Assembly: GCF_006384975.1 (NCBI RefSeq)
Contig: NZ_CP021645.1
Span: forward strand, 4,802,001 to 4,866,000
Reading direction: 5' to 3'
From: Pseudomonas oryzihabitans
GTDB taxonomy: Bacteria > Pseudomonadota > Gammaproteobacteria > Pseudomonadales > Pseudomonadaceae
DNA length: 64,000 nt
Below, one piece after another: positions 35,523-44,438 of this stretch. The number at the start of each line of letters is the position of its first letter. Within the stretch, counting starts at the first letter, position 1. A program made the translations under genes and the position numbers. The notes under the pieces were generated by a model, which was not told the DNA's origin, did no database searches, and saw nothing but the letters and a program-made list of their open reading frames with translations.

Positions 35523-36002
35523 CTATTGCTGGGTCCAGGGCAGGCCGTGGAAGCGCCAGCCATCATCGTGGCCGCGTTGCTGATTGGGATCGAGCTCGCC
35601 CTCGAAACCTTCGAGGATGTTGAAGACGTGGCTGAAGCCGGCCTTGGTCGCCGCTTCCGCCGCTGCCGCCGAACGTTTGCCACTGCGGCAGAGCAACAGC
35701 AGCACGGCGTCCTTGCCGCCCCAGGGCGCTACCTTGGCCTCGAGTTCGCGAACGAAGCGCGGATTGCGGGTCAGGTTGGTACCCGTTGCCCAGGTCACGT
35801 GCAGACTGCCGGGGACCTGCCCGACGAAGGTGCGCTCCTCAGGTGAACGCACGTCCACCAATACCGCTTCACCCGCTTCGAACAGCTTCCACGCCTGAAT
35901 CGGCGTAACGCTGCCAGCAAAGGAGAGATCCTGTGCCAGGGCCCTGGCCTGGGCCCGTTCGAGGATTTCCGGAAGCGCGGTTTCTAGAACTGCCAATGCC
36001 AT
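35523..36002 (-). CDS. Rhodanese-domain sulfurtransferase
   Basis: 159 residues, a single rhodanese domain with a ~30-residue helical N-terminus. The active-site loop is CRSGKR with catalytic Cys105; the upstream CH2-like motif is VLVDVRSPEER. It transfers sulfane sulfur between persulfides and acceptors. GGAG precedes the ATG. It is first in the set rhodanese, serine acetyltransferase, encapsulin, desulfurase; 135 bp separate it from the second gene. Rhodaneses recur next to family 2A encapsulins, so a role in sulfur loading or release is likely but inferred. Confidence 0.9.
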   Translation of the reverse strand: MALAVLETALPEILERAQARALAQDLSFAGSVTPIQAWKLFEAGEAVLVDVRSPEERTFVGQVPGSLHVTWATGTNLTRNPRFVRELEAKVAPWGGKDAVLLLLCRSGKRSAAAAEAATKAGFSHVFNILEGFEGELDPNQQRGHDDGWRFHGLPWTQQ

Positions 36003-36182
36003 GGTGAGGCTCCTGGTCGATGAAGGTTTTCAGGAGACCAATCTAGGAGCAAAACCCCTTGCTATAGAAATAATAAAAATGGAAAAAATAAGATCTAGAA
36101 GTTATAAGTCCGCCGCGACAGAGGCTCTGGGAAGGGTATTTCAGCCGAACGAGGCTAGCTTGCCCCTTGGGCGACAAGCGGC
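36003..36182 (-). promoter_or_regulatory. A/T-rich promoter region of encapsulin locus
   Basis: 180 bp upstream of the rhodanese gene, with a strongly A/T-rich core at 36055-36110, unlike the flanks. On the minus strand TATAGC near 36065 could be a -10. The core contains TTCTAGATCTTATT-like overlapping dyads that might bind a regulator. No gene is seen here. Confidence 0.4.
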
Positions 36183-37109
36183 CTAGGCGAAGCGCCAGGC
36201 GAGGAAGCGGCTCTGCTTCTGGCCTTGGGCCATGGCTACCACCCGCGTTTCGCTGGCCTGTTCACGCCGCAGCGCCGCCTGCAGCACGGGCAGGTTGCTG
36301 GCCTTGGAGACCAGGCAGGTGAACCAGCCGACCTGAGGCGCAAAGCGGCGACTCTCACCAATCATCCGCTCGATGAAGGCCGCTTCACCGCCCGGACACC
36401 AGAGTTCGGCCGCCTGGCCGCCGAAATTGAGCAGGGGCACCTGCTTGCCGGTGGTCTTGCCCAGATTCTTCCATTTGCGCTGGCTGCCACGCACGGCGTC
36501 GGTGGGGCTGGCATGGAAGGGCGGATTGCACAGGGTGGCGGCGTAATGCTCACCGGGCTGCAGGATGCCGGCGAAGATCGCCTGGGGATCGGGTTGGCGG
36601 CGCAATTCGATGGCCGCGGCGCAATCCGGGTTGGCGGCGAGGGTGCGGCCAAAGGCCTCCAGCGCCGCTGGGGCGATATCGCTGCCGACGAAGTGCCAGC
36701 CGTATTCCTTGAAGCCGATCAGCGGATAGACGCCATTGGCGCCGGTGCCCACGTCCAGTAGGCGAACCCCTTCACCACGCGGCAGCTTGCCGCCATTGCC
36801 CTCGGCCAGCAGGTCGGCCAGGTGATGCAGATAGTCGGCCCGGCCCGGAATCGGTGGGCAGAGGAAGTCGGCGGGGATATCCCAGTTGCGCACGCCATGG
36901 TGCAAGGCCAGCAGCGCTCGATTGAGGGCGCGGACCGCCTGGGGATCGGTGAAGTCGATGGACAGGTTGCCCCGTGGCGTCGGTGCCACGAAGGGTTTGA
37001 GCGCGGGGCTGACACGCATCAGGGCCGGAAAGTCGTAGCTGCCCTGGTGGCGATTGCGCGGATGCAGGGGAGCGGGGCGGCCAGGGAGAGGGCGACGGGG
37101 CGAGGTCAT
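36183..37109 (-). CDS. rlmF: 23S rRNA (adenine-N6)-methyltransferase RlmF
   Basis: 308-residue SAM-dependent enzyme that methylates A1618 of 23S rRNA. The SAM-binding motif is [14 protein letters not shown] and the N6-adenine catalytic motif is CNPPFHAS. N-terminal [15 protein letters not shown] and ALNRALL are family features. The start at 37109 ([10 protein letters not shown]) is preferred; a longer start at 37169 is possible. It precedes the encapsulin locus on the same strand but is functionally unrelated. Confidence 0.93.
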   Translation of the reverse strand: MTSPRRPLPGRPAPLHPRNRHQGSYDFPALMRVSPALKPFVAPTPRGNLSIDFTDPQAVRALNRALLALHHGVRNWDIPADFLCPPIPGRADYLHHLADLLAEGNGGKLPRGEGVRLLDVGTGANGVYPLIGFKEYGWHFVGSDIAPAALEAFGRTLAANPDCAAAIELRRQPDPQAIFAGILQPGEHYAATLCNPPFHASPTDAVRGSQRKWKNLGKTTGKQVPLLNFGGQAAELWCPGGEAAFIERMIGESRRFAPQVGWFTCLVSKASNLPVLQAALRREQASETRVVAMAQGQKQSRFLAWRFA

Positions 37110-37178
37110 GGCGGCGGGTAGGGTGGAAAACGGGGCGGCGAGCCTAGCACAGCCGCCCCTTGGACTCACATGGGGGGC

Positions 37179-38150
37179 TCACGCCGGGGTCGGGGCGTCT
37201 TCGGGCAGTACGCCGATCTCGCGCAGGTTGCGCCAGAAGGCGGCCGGGATGGATGCGCGCAATAGCTCGGCGTTTTGTCGGGCCCGCTCCGGCTTGCTGC
37301 TGCCGGGAATGGTGGCGGCCACGGTGGGATGGGCGAGGCAGAATTGCAGGGCCGCGGCACGGATGTCCACCCCGTGATCCTGGCAGACGCCCTCAATCAG
37401 CTCGACCTTGCGGTGCAGCGCCGGCTCGGCCTCGGCATAGTTGTAGTGCTTGCCGCCGGCGAGCAATCCGGAGTTGAAGGGTCCGCCCACCACGATGCCC
37501 ACGCCGCGGCGTTGGCACTCGGGGAAGAGGGTATCCAGGGCTTCGCGATGATCCAGCAGCGAATAGCGCCCGGCCAGCAGGAAGGCGTCGGGATCGCTCT
37601 GTTCCAGGGCCAGGCGGCAGGGCTCCACCAGGTTGACGCCCAGGCCCCAACCCATGATCAGGCCTTCTTCGCGCATCTCGGTGAGGGCCTTGGCGGCGCC
37701 CTGCATGGCTTGGGCGAAGTAGTCGCGCCAGGCCGGACCGTGTTGGTCTTCGGAAAGGTCATGGATCCAGACCAGGTCGAGGCGATCGGTCTTGAGCCGC
37801 TCCAGGCTGTCTTCGATGGAGCGGCGGGCCCCATCGGCGGAATAGTCGAGCACTCGCTTGAAGGGCAATTCGTTGACGAACGGCGGGGCGTTCTCCGGCT
37901 GGTCGGCGGGTTCGAGCAGCCGACCGACCTTGCTGCAGAGCACGAAGTCGTCGCGTGGCTTGTCGGCCAGCACTTCGGCGAAGCGTCGTTCGGAAAGGCC
38001 GGCGCCATAGTGTGGCGAGGTGTCATAAAGGCGGATGCCGGCGTCCCAGGCGGCTTCGAGAGTCGCCCGGGCGTCGGCGTCGCTCACCTCGCGGAACATG
38101 TTGCCCAGGGGAGCGCCGCCGAAACCGAGGGAGGGGATGTCGATACGCAT
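37179..38150 (-). CDS. Aldo/keto reductase, aldose/fucose dehydrogenase type
   Basis: 323-residue (beta/alpha)8 NAD(P)-dependent oxidoreductase. It opens IPSLGFGGAPLGNMF. The catalytic residues fall in YDTSPHYGAG (Asp, Tyr) and the Lys in CSKVGRLL; His is in DLVWIHDLSE. The C-terminal cofactor region is TIPGSSKPERARQN. It belongs to the branch with D-threo-aldose 1-dehydrogenase and pyridoxal 4-dehydrogenase. GGAGACTTCCC precedes the ATG at 38150. The physiological substrate is uncertain. Confidence 0.87.
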   Translation of the reverse strand: MRIDIPSLGFGGAPLGNMFREVSDADARATLEAAWDAGIRLYDTSPHYGAGLSERRFAEVLADKPRDDFVLCSKVGRLLEPADQPENAPPFVNELPFKRVLDYSADGARRSIEDSLERLKTDRLDLVWIHDLSEDQHGPAWRDYFAQAMQGAAKALTEMREEGLIMGWGLGVNLVEPCRLALEQSDPDAFLLAGRYSLLDHREALDTLFPECQRRGVGIVVGGPFNSGLLAGGKHYNYAEAEPALHRKVELIEGVCQDHGVDIRAAALQFCLAHPTVAATIPGSSKPERARQNAELLRASIPAAFWRNLREIGVLPEDAPTPA

Positions 38151-38210
38151 GGGAAGTCTCCGGGTGGTGCGTGTCTGCATCCCGACCGATGTTCCCGAGG
38201 TCCTGTTCCC

Positions 38211-38915
38211 CTAATCCGCCGGACGTAGTAACGCCACCTCGTCTGCCGTCAGGGCGCGATAGCTGCCCTCGGCCAGCGCCGGGTCCAGGGCCAGGCCGCC
38301 GATACGGTCGCGGTGCAGGGCGACGACCTCGATACCGAAGCGCCCGAACATGCGCTTGACCTGGTGATAGCGCCCTTCGACCAGGGTCAGGTAGGCGCTG
38401 CGCTCGCTCAGCAGCTCCAGCTGCGCCGGCTGGGTGGTGAGGTCTTCGTAGGCGAAGTAGAGCCCCTCGGCGAAGGCCGCCACCAACTGCGGCGGAATGA
38501 TCTCGGCGGTGCTGACCAGGTAGCGCTTGGTCTGCTTGTGGCGCGGATGACTCAGGCCGCGCGACCACTGGCCATCGTTGGTGAGCAGCAACAAGCCGGT
38601 AGTGTTGAAATCCAGCCGACCGGCCAGGTGCAGGTCGGCGCGCTCTTCTGCGGCGAGGCAGTCCAGTACCGTGGGATGGCGGGCATCGACGGTGGCGCTC
38701 ACGCAGCCGCGCGGCTTGTGCAGCATCAGGTAGCGCCCACCGGGGCCGTCCTGCAGCAGGCGGTCGTCGGCCTCGATGCGGTCGAAGGCGAAGACCTCGC
38801 GTTCGGCCTGCAGGGTTGGCAGGCCATTCACCCGCACGCGGCCCTCGGCGAGCAGGCGCCGGGCCAACTGGCGACCCAGCTCGGATCTATTGCCTAGCCA
38901 GCGGTCCAGGCGCAT
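38211..38915 (-). CDS. rsuA: 16S rRNA pseudouridine synthase RsuA
   Basis: 234-residue enzyme forming pseudouridine 516 in 16S rRNA. It begins with an S4 RNA-binding domain (MRLDRWLGNRSELGRQ...RVRVNG) followed by the RsuA catalytic domain: LHKPRGCVSAT and the motif GRLDFNTTGLLLLTNDG with the catalytic Asp. EGRYHQVKRMFG is the RsuA C-terminal motif. Its ATG overlaps the stop of the upstream Cys-rich gene by one base (TGATG). Confidence 0.92.
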   Translation of the reverse strand: MRLDRWLGNRSELGRQLARRLLAEGRVRVNGLPTLQAEREVFAFDRIEADDRLLQDGPGGRYLMLHKPRGCVSATVDARHPTVLDCLAAEERADLHLAGRLDFNTTGLLLLTNDGQWSRGLSHPRHKQTKRYLVSTAEIIPPQLVAAFAEGLYFAYEDLTTQPAQLELLSERSAYLTLVEGRYHQVKRMFGRFGIEVVALHRDRIGGLALDPALAEGSYRALTADEVALLRPAD

Positions 38916-39130
38916 CAGGCGTTCTCGACCTTGCTTCCGGTTGCACAGGCCGGGCACAGGCAGCGCTGATTGCGCTCTTCTTCCGGCAAGCGCTCCAGGG
39001 CGGCCGGATTCACGGGTGTCTGCAGGCACCAGCAATCGTCGATGTCGCCACCGTTGGCCAGGACGCAGCTATTGGCCTTGCCGCACAGCGGGCAGCGCGT
39101 GGGATCGAAGGGGGTGGGCGATACGGCCAT
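38915..39130 (-). CDS. Cysteine-rich CWC-family protein
   Basis: 71-residue small protein with paired Cys: CPLCGKANSC near the N-terminus, CWC in the middle and CLCPAC near the end, a likely zinc-binding knuckle. The start at 39130 (MAVSPTPF) is chosen over 39232 because the earlier part is not conserved-looking. Coupled to rsuA by a TGATG overlap. No role is established; zinc-dependent RNA or protein binding would be speculation. Confidence 0.8.
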   Translation of the reverse strand: MAVSPTPFDPTRCPLCGKANSCVLANGGDIDDCWCLQTPVNPAALERLPEEERNQRCLCPACATGSKVENA

Positions 39131-39272
39131 GGTGATCTCGTCGGGCGGAGCGGGCGGCAGAGTACCGGAAATTGCGACCTGGATAACGTTCGTTACAGCA
39201 AGGGTCTGCGTACTGTCGCCTCCGGGGTGCAAGCTGCATCCTAGCTCCGATCATCGGACCACCGAGGAACCC

Positions 39273-40394
39273 ATGACAATAACCGCTCTGCGCACCCTGA
39301 TCCGTACCCTCATTCCCGGAACCCTGCTGGTCAGCCAGCTGGCCCTGGCCACCGAAGCCGAGGTCGGCCAGACCTTGGCGCGCCAGGCCGGCATTCCCTG
39401 GCCAGCGGTGATCGCTCATCGCGGCGCCTCCTTCGATGCGCCCGAATCCACCGCGCCGGCCTATCTGGTGGCGCGGGAGCTGGGCGCCGACTACCTCGAA
39501 CTCGATCTGCAGCGCACCAAGGACGGCCAACTCATCGCCCTGCACGACGACACCCTCGAACGTACCACCGATGTCGCCAAGCGCTTTCCGGATCGCGCCA
39601 AGGCGCCGGTCAGCCAGTTCACCCTGGCCGAACTCAAATCGCTGGATGCCGGCAGTTGGTTCAACCAGGCCCATCCCGAGCGCGCCCGGCCCAAGTTCGC
39701 CGGACTCAAGATCCTGACCCTCGACGAGGTCATCGACATCGCCGAAGGCGGCCGCAACAAGCCGGGGCTGTACATCGAGACCAAGCAGCCCAAGCTGTTC
39801 CCCGGCATCGAGCGCGATCTCAAGGCCAAGCTGACCCAGCGCGGCTGGCTGGGCCAACCCAAGACCGGCGCCACTGGCGTCGCGGCCATGCCTGGGCGGG
39901 TTGTCCTGCAGACCTTCGAGAAAGGCAGCCTGGAGCTGCTGCAAAAAGAGATGCCCAACACGCCGAAGATCCTGCTGCTGTGGCTGGACGATGGCTACAT
40001 CCCGGAAAAGGCCGGCCCGAGCTACGCCGAGTCGGGCGAGTCCAGCAAGGCGGCCTACTATGCCAAGCAACAGGTGCGTTCCGAGGGTGACTTCACCGCC
40101 TGGATCGAATGGGCCAAGGCCCATGGCGCCATCGGCATCGGGCCGTCGGCGGCGTTGGAGGAGGGCGGCGACCAGAGCTATGCCGACCTGGTAAAGCCCT
40201 GGATGAACGACGTCGCCCACGAGCGGGGTCTGCTGGTGCATGCTTATACCGTGGACTCGCCGGTGGACTTCGCTCGGCTGGCGCCCCGCGGTGTCGATGG
40301 TTTCTTCACCAACCGCAGCGCCGAGCTGTTGAAGTTCTACGAGCGTCCCGCCAAGCAAACGCCGGGTGTCTTGCTGAAGCAACTCGGCTATTGA
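39273..40394 (+). CDS. glpQ: Periplasmic glycerophosphodiester phosphodiesterase
   Basis: 373-residue enzyme that hydrolyses deacylated phospholipids to glycerol-3-phosphate and an alcohol. Sec signal to about residue 27 (ALA-TEA). Catalytic motifs are AHRGASFDAPEST, LELDLQRTKDGQLIALHDDTLERTTD (His/Glu/Asp metal and acid-base set) and, near the end, HAYTVDSPVDF. GAGGA precedes the ATG. The product feeds UgpBAEC encoded at 6.1 kb. It is transcribed divergently from the CWC/rsuA pair. Confidence 0.92.
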   Translation: MTITALRTLIRTLIPGTLLVSQLALATEAEVGQTLARQAGIPWPAVIAHRGASFDAPESTAPAYLVARELGADYLELDLQRTKDGQLIALHDDTLERTTDVAKRFPDRAKAPVSQFTLAELKSLDAGSWFNQAHPERARPKFAGLKILTLDEVIDIAEGGRNKPGLYIETKQPKLFPGIERDLKAKLTQRGWLGQPKTGATGVAAMPGRVVLQTFEKGSLELLQKEMPNTPKILLLWLDDGYIPEKAGPSYAESGESSKAAYYAKQQVRSEGDFTAWIEWAKAHGAIGIGPSAALEEGGDQSYADLVKPWMNDVAHERGLLVHAYTVDSPVDFARLAPRGVDGFFTNRSAELLKFYERPAKQTPGVLLKQLGY

Positions 40395-40400
40395 GCCCGT

Positions 40401-40426
40401 ACGGGGAGGCTCCCTGGTCTCCCCGT
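40401..40426 (+). terminator. Terminator after glpQ
   Basis: 8-bp stem ACGGGGAG / CTCCCCGT with a 10-base loop, followed by TTTCCC; starts 7 bases after the glpQ stop. Confidence 0.65.
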
Positions 40427-40446
40427 TTCCCTAGAGGAGCTTCTTT

Positions 40447-40887
40447 GTGTCCCGTGAAGCCTTCAACGGCGCCAAGTTGGCGCTGCTCTGCGAGGACCAG
40501 ATCCTGGTCTATCAGCGCGACGACAAGTCCAGCATTCCCTGGCCTGGCCTTTGGGACCTGCCCGGTGGCGGTCGCGAAGACGACGAGACGCCCGAGCGCT
40601 GCGCCCTGCGCGAGCTGGAGGAAGAGTTCAGCCTGGTGCTGGATGCCTCGCGGCTGACCTGGGGACGCTGCTATCCGCCGCGCCAGCCAGGCTATCTGCC
40701 TAGTTGGCTATTCGCCGGCCAATTGAGTCGCGCCGAGATCGCCACCATCCGCTTCGGCGACGAAGGCCAGCACTGGCAGTTGATGGCCATTACCGACTTT
40801 CTCGCCCATCCCCAGGGCGTGCCCCATTTGCAGCAGCGGCTGCGGGACTACCTGGAAGAGCTGGCTGCGGCGACCGGCGTCTCTTAA
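40447..40887 (+). CDS. NUDIX hydrolase
   Basis: 146-residue hydrolase of nucleoside diphosphates linked to another moiety. The Nudix box reads GGREDDETPERCALRELEEEFSL, matching GX5EX7REUXEE, with Ser in place of the last Gly. It starts at GTG (40447) with GGAG 10 bases upstream. The segment WPGLWDLPGGG before the box is typical of MutT-like relatives. The substrate is unknown. It lies 52 bp after glpQ across a terminator. Confidence 0.88.
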   Translation: MSREAFNGAKLALLCEDQILVYQRDDKSSIPWPGLWDLPGGGREDDETPERCALRELEEEFSLVLDASRLTWGRCYPPRQPGYLPSWLFAGQLSRAEIATIRFGDEGQHWQLMAITDFLAHPQGVPHLQQRLRDYLEELAAATGVS

Positions 40888-40981
40888 TCCCGGCTGAATG
40901 AAAGCGCGATAAGCGAGCGTAAGTCGCGGGCTCGCCTTAAGCTTTCTCCGGGCCCATCCGGGCCGTTCTGGAGATATTCCC

Positions 40982-41278
40982 ATGCGCCATTTCTTCTTGG
41001 CGTCGCTCTGTGCCCTGACCCTTGGCGGTTGCACCGTCTACGACACCTATCCACGTTACTACAGCCGCCCGGCGCCGCCCCCAGCGGTCTTCTACGGCAC
41101 GCCTGCCTATCCGCCGCCCACGGTCATCGTCCGTCCCTATGGCTACGGCTACTATTACCGACCGGGGCCTCCGCCTCCGCCGCACTGGGGGCCGGGACCA
41201 GGTTGGGGACCGCGTCCAGGGTTCGGGCCACCCGGTTGGGGGCCGCGCCCGGGGCCGCCGGGGTGGGGCCCTCACTAG
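40982..41278 (+). CDS. Pro/Gly/Tyr-rich small lipoprotein
   Basis: 98 residues. The signal MRHFFLASLCALTLGGC ends in a lipobox (LGGC, Cys17). The mature part is low-complexity, with Tyr/Pro clusters (YPRYYSRP, YGYGYYYRP) and Gly-Pro-Trp repeats (GPGPGWGPRPGFGPPGWG). Such proteins are probably outer-membrane anchored and disordered or polyproline-like. No enzymatic motif. Function unknown. Confidence 0.75.
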   Translation: MRHFFLASLCALTLGGCTVYDTYPRYYSRPAPPPAVFYGTPAYPPPTVIVRPYGYGYYYRPGPPPPPHWGPGPGWGPRPGFGPPGWGPRPGPPGWGPH

Positions 41279-41346
41279 CCTGAGGTTTGACAGGGGCGGT
41301 GCGCTTTTCTAGGGTGCTGTCCTTGTCTTGACCAGGAAACCGACGC

Positions 41347-42039
41347 GTGGACGACGATCGCATCAAGCTCGACCCCCAATGGAAAGCCGCGCTACGCGCC
41401 GAGTTCGAACAGCCCTACATGCGCCAGTTGGGCGACTTCCTGCGGCGCGAGAAGGCCGCCGGCAAGGTCATCTATCCGCCTGGTCCCCTGATCTTCAATG
41501 CGCTCAACACCACGCCGCTGGATCAGGTGAAGGTGGTCATCCTCGGCCAGGACCCTTACCACGGGCCGGGGCAGGCCCATGGCCTGTGCTTCTCGGTGCA
41601 GCCCGGCGTCCCGGCGCCGCCCTCGCTGCAGAACATCTTCAAGGAACTCAAGCGCGACCTGAATCTGCCCATTCCCAACCATGGCTACCTGCAGCACTGG
41701 GCGGAGCAGGGCGTGCTGCTGCTCAACACCTCGCTGACGGTTGAGCAGGCCAATGCCGGTTCCCACGCCAAGGCCGGTTGGCAAAGATTCACCGACCGCA
41801 TCATCGAGGTGGTCAGCGTCGAGCGCGAGAACCTGGTGTTCCTGCTCTGGGGCAGCCACGCCCAGAGCAAGCAGAGTCTCATCGACCCCCAGAAACACCT
41901 GATCCTCAAGTCCGCCCACCCTTCGCCGCTGTCGGCCCATCGAGGTTTTCTCGGCAACGGTCACTTCGGCCGAACCAACGAATTCCTGCGCAACGCCGGC
42001 CTGGCGCCCATCGACTGGGCGCTGCCGCCGCTGGCCTGA
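41347..42039 (+). CDS. ung: Uracil-DNA glycosylase
   Basis: 230-residue family 1 enzyme that removes uracil from DNA. The catalytic water-activating loop is GQDPYHG (Asp69) and the minor-groove loop is [11 protein letters not shown] (His191). Length is normal. It starts at GTG. A CDS on the opposite strand converges on it. Confidence 0.94.
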   Translation: MDDDRIKLDPQWKAALRAEFEQPYMRQLGDFLRREKAAGKVIYPPGPLIFNALNTTPLDQVKVVILGQDPYHGPGQAHGLCFSVQPGVPAPPSLQNIFKELKRDLNLPIPNHGYLQHWAEQGVLLLNTSLTVEQANAGSHAKAGWQRFTDRIIEVVSVERENLVFLLWGSHAQSKQSLIDPQKHLILKSAHPSPLSAHRGFLGNGHFGRTNEFLRNAGLAPIDWALPPLA

Positions 42040-42079
42040 CCCTGCACTTAGCTGCTGTCGGCGTCCTCGCTTCGACCGG

Positions 42080-43030
42080 CTAGCAGGCCGCCCCGGTTGC
42101 GGCGGCGGTCGCGGTCGGGCGCCGGTGGCAGAGCAGGCACCAGCCCACTCCCAGTATCAGCAGCACGATGGCCAGAACCTCCAGCAGGGTCGGCAGCCGC
42201 CCATTCCAGAGAAAGCCATAGAGCAGCGACGACAGCGTCTCGATGACGATGGCCTGGCCACTCAGGGTCAGCGGCAGCCGGCGACTGGCCTGGTTCCAGC
42301 AGGCGCCGCCGATGATGGAAGCCAGCAGCGCCACGCCCGCAGCTACCAGCAGCGGCTGCAACCAATCGGCGGGCGCTCGTAGCGCCAACTCCGGGCCCAG
42401 CAGCAGGGCCGCGGCCAGCAGCGCCTGGAGGCCGGTCGCGCTGCCGAGCAATAGGCCCCAGTCGTGGGCACCGATGGGCGTCCTGGTCAGGTAGCGGGTG
42501 TTGACCACCGCGAACCAGCTCCAGGCCAGCAGGGCACCACAGGCGCACAGCAGGCCCAGCAGGGGGTGCTCACCGACGGCGGTGGTGGTCAGCGTCTCGT
42601 AGCTGATCAGGGCTACGCCGAGCAAGGCGCAGGCAAGCGATGGCCAGAGGCGGCTGAAACCCACGGCGCCGGCATCGCGCTGCCCGGCCAGGGCGACCAG
42701 CAGCGGAATCAGGCCGACGATCAGGGTGGTTGCCGCGATGCCGGCCTGTTGTACCCCCGAACCGACCAGGGCGTAGTAGCCGAGGTTGCCGATCAGGCTG
42801 AGCCAGAACAGGCGCACCCCATCGGTACGGGTGAGCTGCGCTCGCAATGCGCGCCAGCGGGGCAGGAGCAGTGCCAGCGCGACCAGGCCGTAGCAGAGAA
42901 AGCGCAACACGGCGAATTGGGCACCGCTCAGGTCGGGGACCAGGGCTGGGGCGAGAAAGATCACGCCCCAGCACAGGCCTGCCGCCAGCCCGTAGCCGAT
43001 TCCCGCTGCCGATAATTCCCGTTCGTGCAT
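42080..43030 (-). CDS. EamA/DMT-family transporter
   Basis: 316-residue inner-membrane protein with ten hydrophobic segments, opening GYGLAAGLCWGVIFLAPALVP and containing the internal repeat (WNQASRRLPLTLSGQAIVIETLSSLLYGFLWNGRLP region). It lies 90 bp downstream of the AraC-type regulator on the same strand, so it is a likely target or operon partner. Substrate unknown. Confidence 0.85.
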   Translation of the reverse strand: MHERELSAAGIGYGLAAGLCWGVIFLAPALVPDLSGAQFAVLRFLCYGLVALALLLPRWRALRAQLTRTDGVRLFWLSLIGNLGYYALVGSGVQQAGIAATTLIVGLIPLLVALAGQRDAGAVGFSRLWPSLACALLGVALISYETLTTTAVGEHPLLGLLCACGALLAWSWFAVVNTRYLTRTPIGAHDWGLLLGSATGLQALLAAALLLGPELALRAPADWLQPLLVAAGVALLASIIGGACWNQASRRLPLTLSGQAIVIETLSSLLYGFLWNGRLPTLLEVLAIVLLILGVGWCLLCHRRPTATAAATGAAC

Positions 43031-43120
43031 GACGCCATCTCCACCGATTCGTCATCAGTGTGGCGACGCAGGCGGGAACCCGTCTTGCGCGAAACTGCGG
43101 CGTTCTTTACCCGGAGTGCG

Positions 43121-43846
43121 TTATCTGGGCGCGTGCTGACTACGCCGCCAGGCGGCTGGGCTGATGCCCTGGCGGCGGGTCATGGCACGGGTCAGGGCGG
43201 CCTGATCGGCAAAGCCGACGCGCAGGGCGATCTCGGCGATGGGCAGGCGACTGTCGCCCAGCCAGCGCTGGGCCTGGCGTAGCCGCAGGTCGGTCAGCCA
43301 GGCCTGGGGTGTCTGAGCGAAGCGCTCATGGAAGAGCAGGTGCAGACGGCTCAGGCCGACGCCCGCCAGGCGTGCCATGACCGGGTTGCTCCAGTCGCCG
43401 GCGGGCTGGGCTTCCACCCGTGCCAGCAGGCGGTCGAAGGCCGAGACGGCGGTGGGGAGGGTCAGCGAGGCCAGTAGCAGGCGGGTGAGTTCGCTGGCGT
43501 GCTGGTCCAGGGCCGCTGCCGGGGTCAGTTCGGCGAAGGCGAGCAGTTGCCGCGTCGCTGGCGAGATCGGCAGGCACGGCTGCTGGCGTGCGCTATCCAG
43601 GGTGCGCTCAGGCAACCAGTCGCTGGCGCAGTCGATCACCAGGAAACGACTGTCTGGGGCCGACTGCTGGGCGTGATCGCACTCGGGTGCGACCAGGGCA
43701 GCGAGCCCGGTATGCAGGCGTGCCCCGGTGCGCCCCGCCACCTCCAGCTCCATGCCGCCCTGGAGGGGTAGCACCAACTGGGCAAAGTCATGGGCGTGGG
43801 GGTGGTGTTCGCCCTGATAGCGCTTGATGGCGAGGCGTGGAGTCAA
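43121..43846 (-). CDS. AraC-family transcriptional regulator
   Basis: 241 residues. An N-terminal cupin-like sensor domain (HPHAHDFAQLVLPLQGGMELEV) is followed by a two-HTH AraC domain (~150-240): LAGVGLSRLHLLFHERFAQTPQAWL and IAEIALRVGFADQAALTRAMTRRQGISPAAWR. The frame starts at TTG (43846) with GAGGTG just upstream. It probably controls the EamA gene that follows. Confidence 0.87.
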   Translation of the reverse strand: MTPRLAIKRYQGEHHPHAHDFAQLVLPLQGGMELEVAGRTGARLHTGLAALVAPECDHAQQSAPDSRFLVIDCASDWLPERTLDSARQQPCLPISPATRQLLAFAELTPAAALDQHASELTRLLLASLTLPTAVSAFDRLLARVEAQPAGDWSNPVMARLAGVGLSRLHLLFHERFAQTPQAWLTDLRLRQAQRWLGDSRLPIAEIALRVGFADQAALTRAMTRRQGISPAAWRRSQHAPR

Positions 43847-43913
43847 GGCGCACCTCGGCGAAGGGACTCAGAAGATCGATACCTTCGATCCTAACACGCT
43901 CGCTGAGTCGGCT

Positions 43914-44390
43914 TCAGCGCACCGGCTGCAGCGGCAACTCCACCTCGCCACCACTGCCCAGGTCCACCGCGATCGGATCCTGGGTCAGGAACAAGGGGCG
44001 ACCGCCCAGCAGGATACGACCGCTGAGCAGGTAGCGCTCACCGCTCTTGACCCGCGAGGGGGCGTAGTCGAGGCGGAAGGGCACCTGGCCCTGCTGCTTG
44101 ACGAACAGGGTGCGCTGGGCCAGGCGACCGCTCGGGGTGTCACCGGCACTGGCACTGTATAGGCTGACGGTCAGCTTGGCGGTGGGCGGTACCGGCTCGC
44201 TGGCGGTGAAGGTGGCCTGGCCGCTGAGGCTGGTCATGCTCGGCTGGGCCGGCGTGCCAGGGGTGGTCTGCGGTCGCTCGGTCGGCGGCAGCGGTTGACC
44301 GGCCGGGGGCGGCGGCGTGGGGCCAGGGCGCAGCCCGCTACAGGCGCTGAGCAGCAGCGAGGTGGCGAGCAGGGTGGCGATTCTTTTCAT
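43914..44390 (-). CDS. YbaY-like lipoprotein
   Basis: 158 residues. Lipoprotein signal MKRIATLLATSLLLSAC (Cys17), a Pro-rich spacer (~20-50), then a beta-sandwich domain: LSGQATFTASEPVPPTAKLTVSLYS and YAPSRVKSGERYLLSGRI, similar to YbaY/META-like putative envelope lipoproteins. Sits 48 bp after plsB on the same strand. Role unknown; inferred envelope protein. Confidence 0.75.
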   Translation of the reverse strand: MKRIATLLATSLLLSACSGLRPGPTPPPPAGQPLPPTERPQTTPGTPAQPSMTSLSGQATFTASEPVPPTAKLTVSLYSASAGDTPSGRLAQRTLFVKQQGQVPFRLDYAPSRVKSGERYLLSGRILLGGRPLFLTQDPIAVDLGSGGEVELPLQPVR

Positions 44391-44438
44391 GGGTGGATCC
44401 TAGGTTGAAATCGACTGCTGTGACCCATGGGCGCCTGC

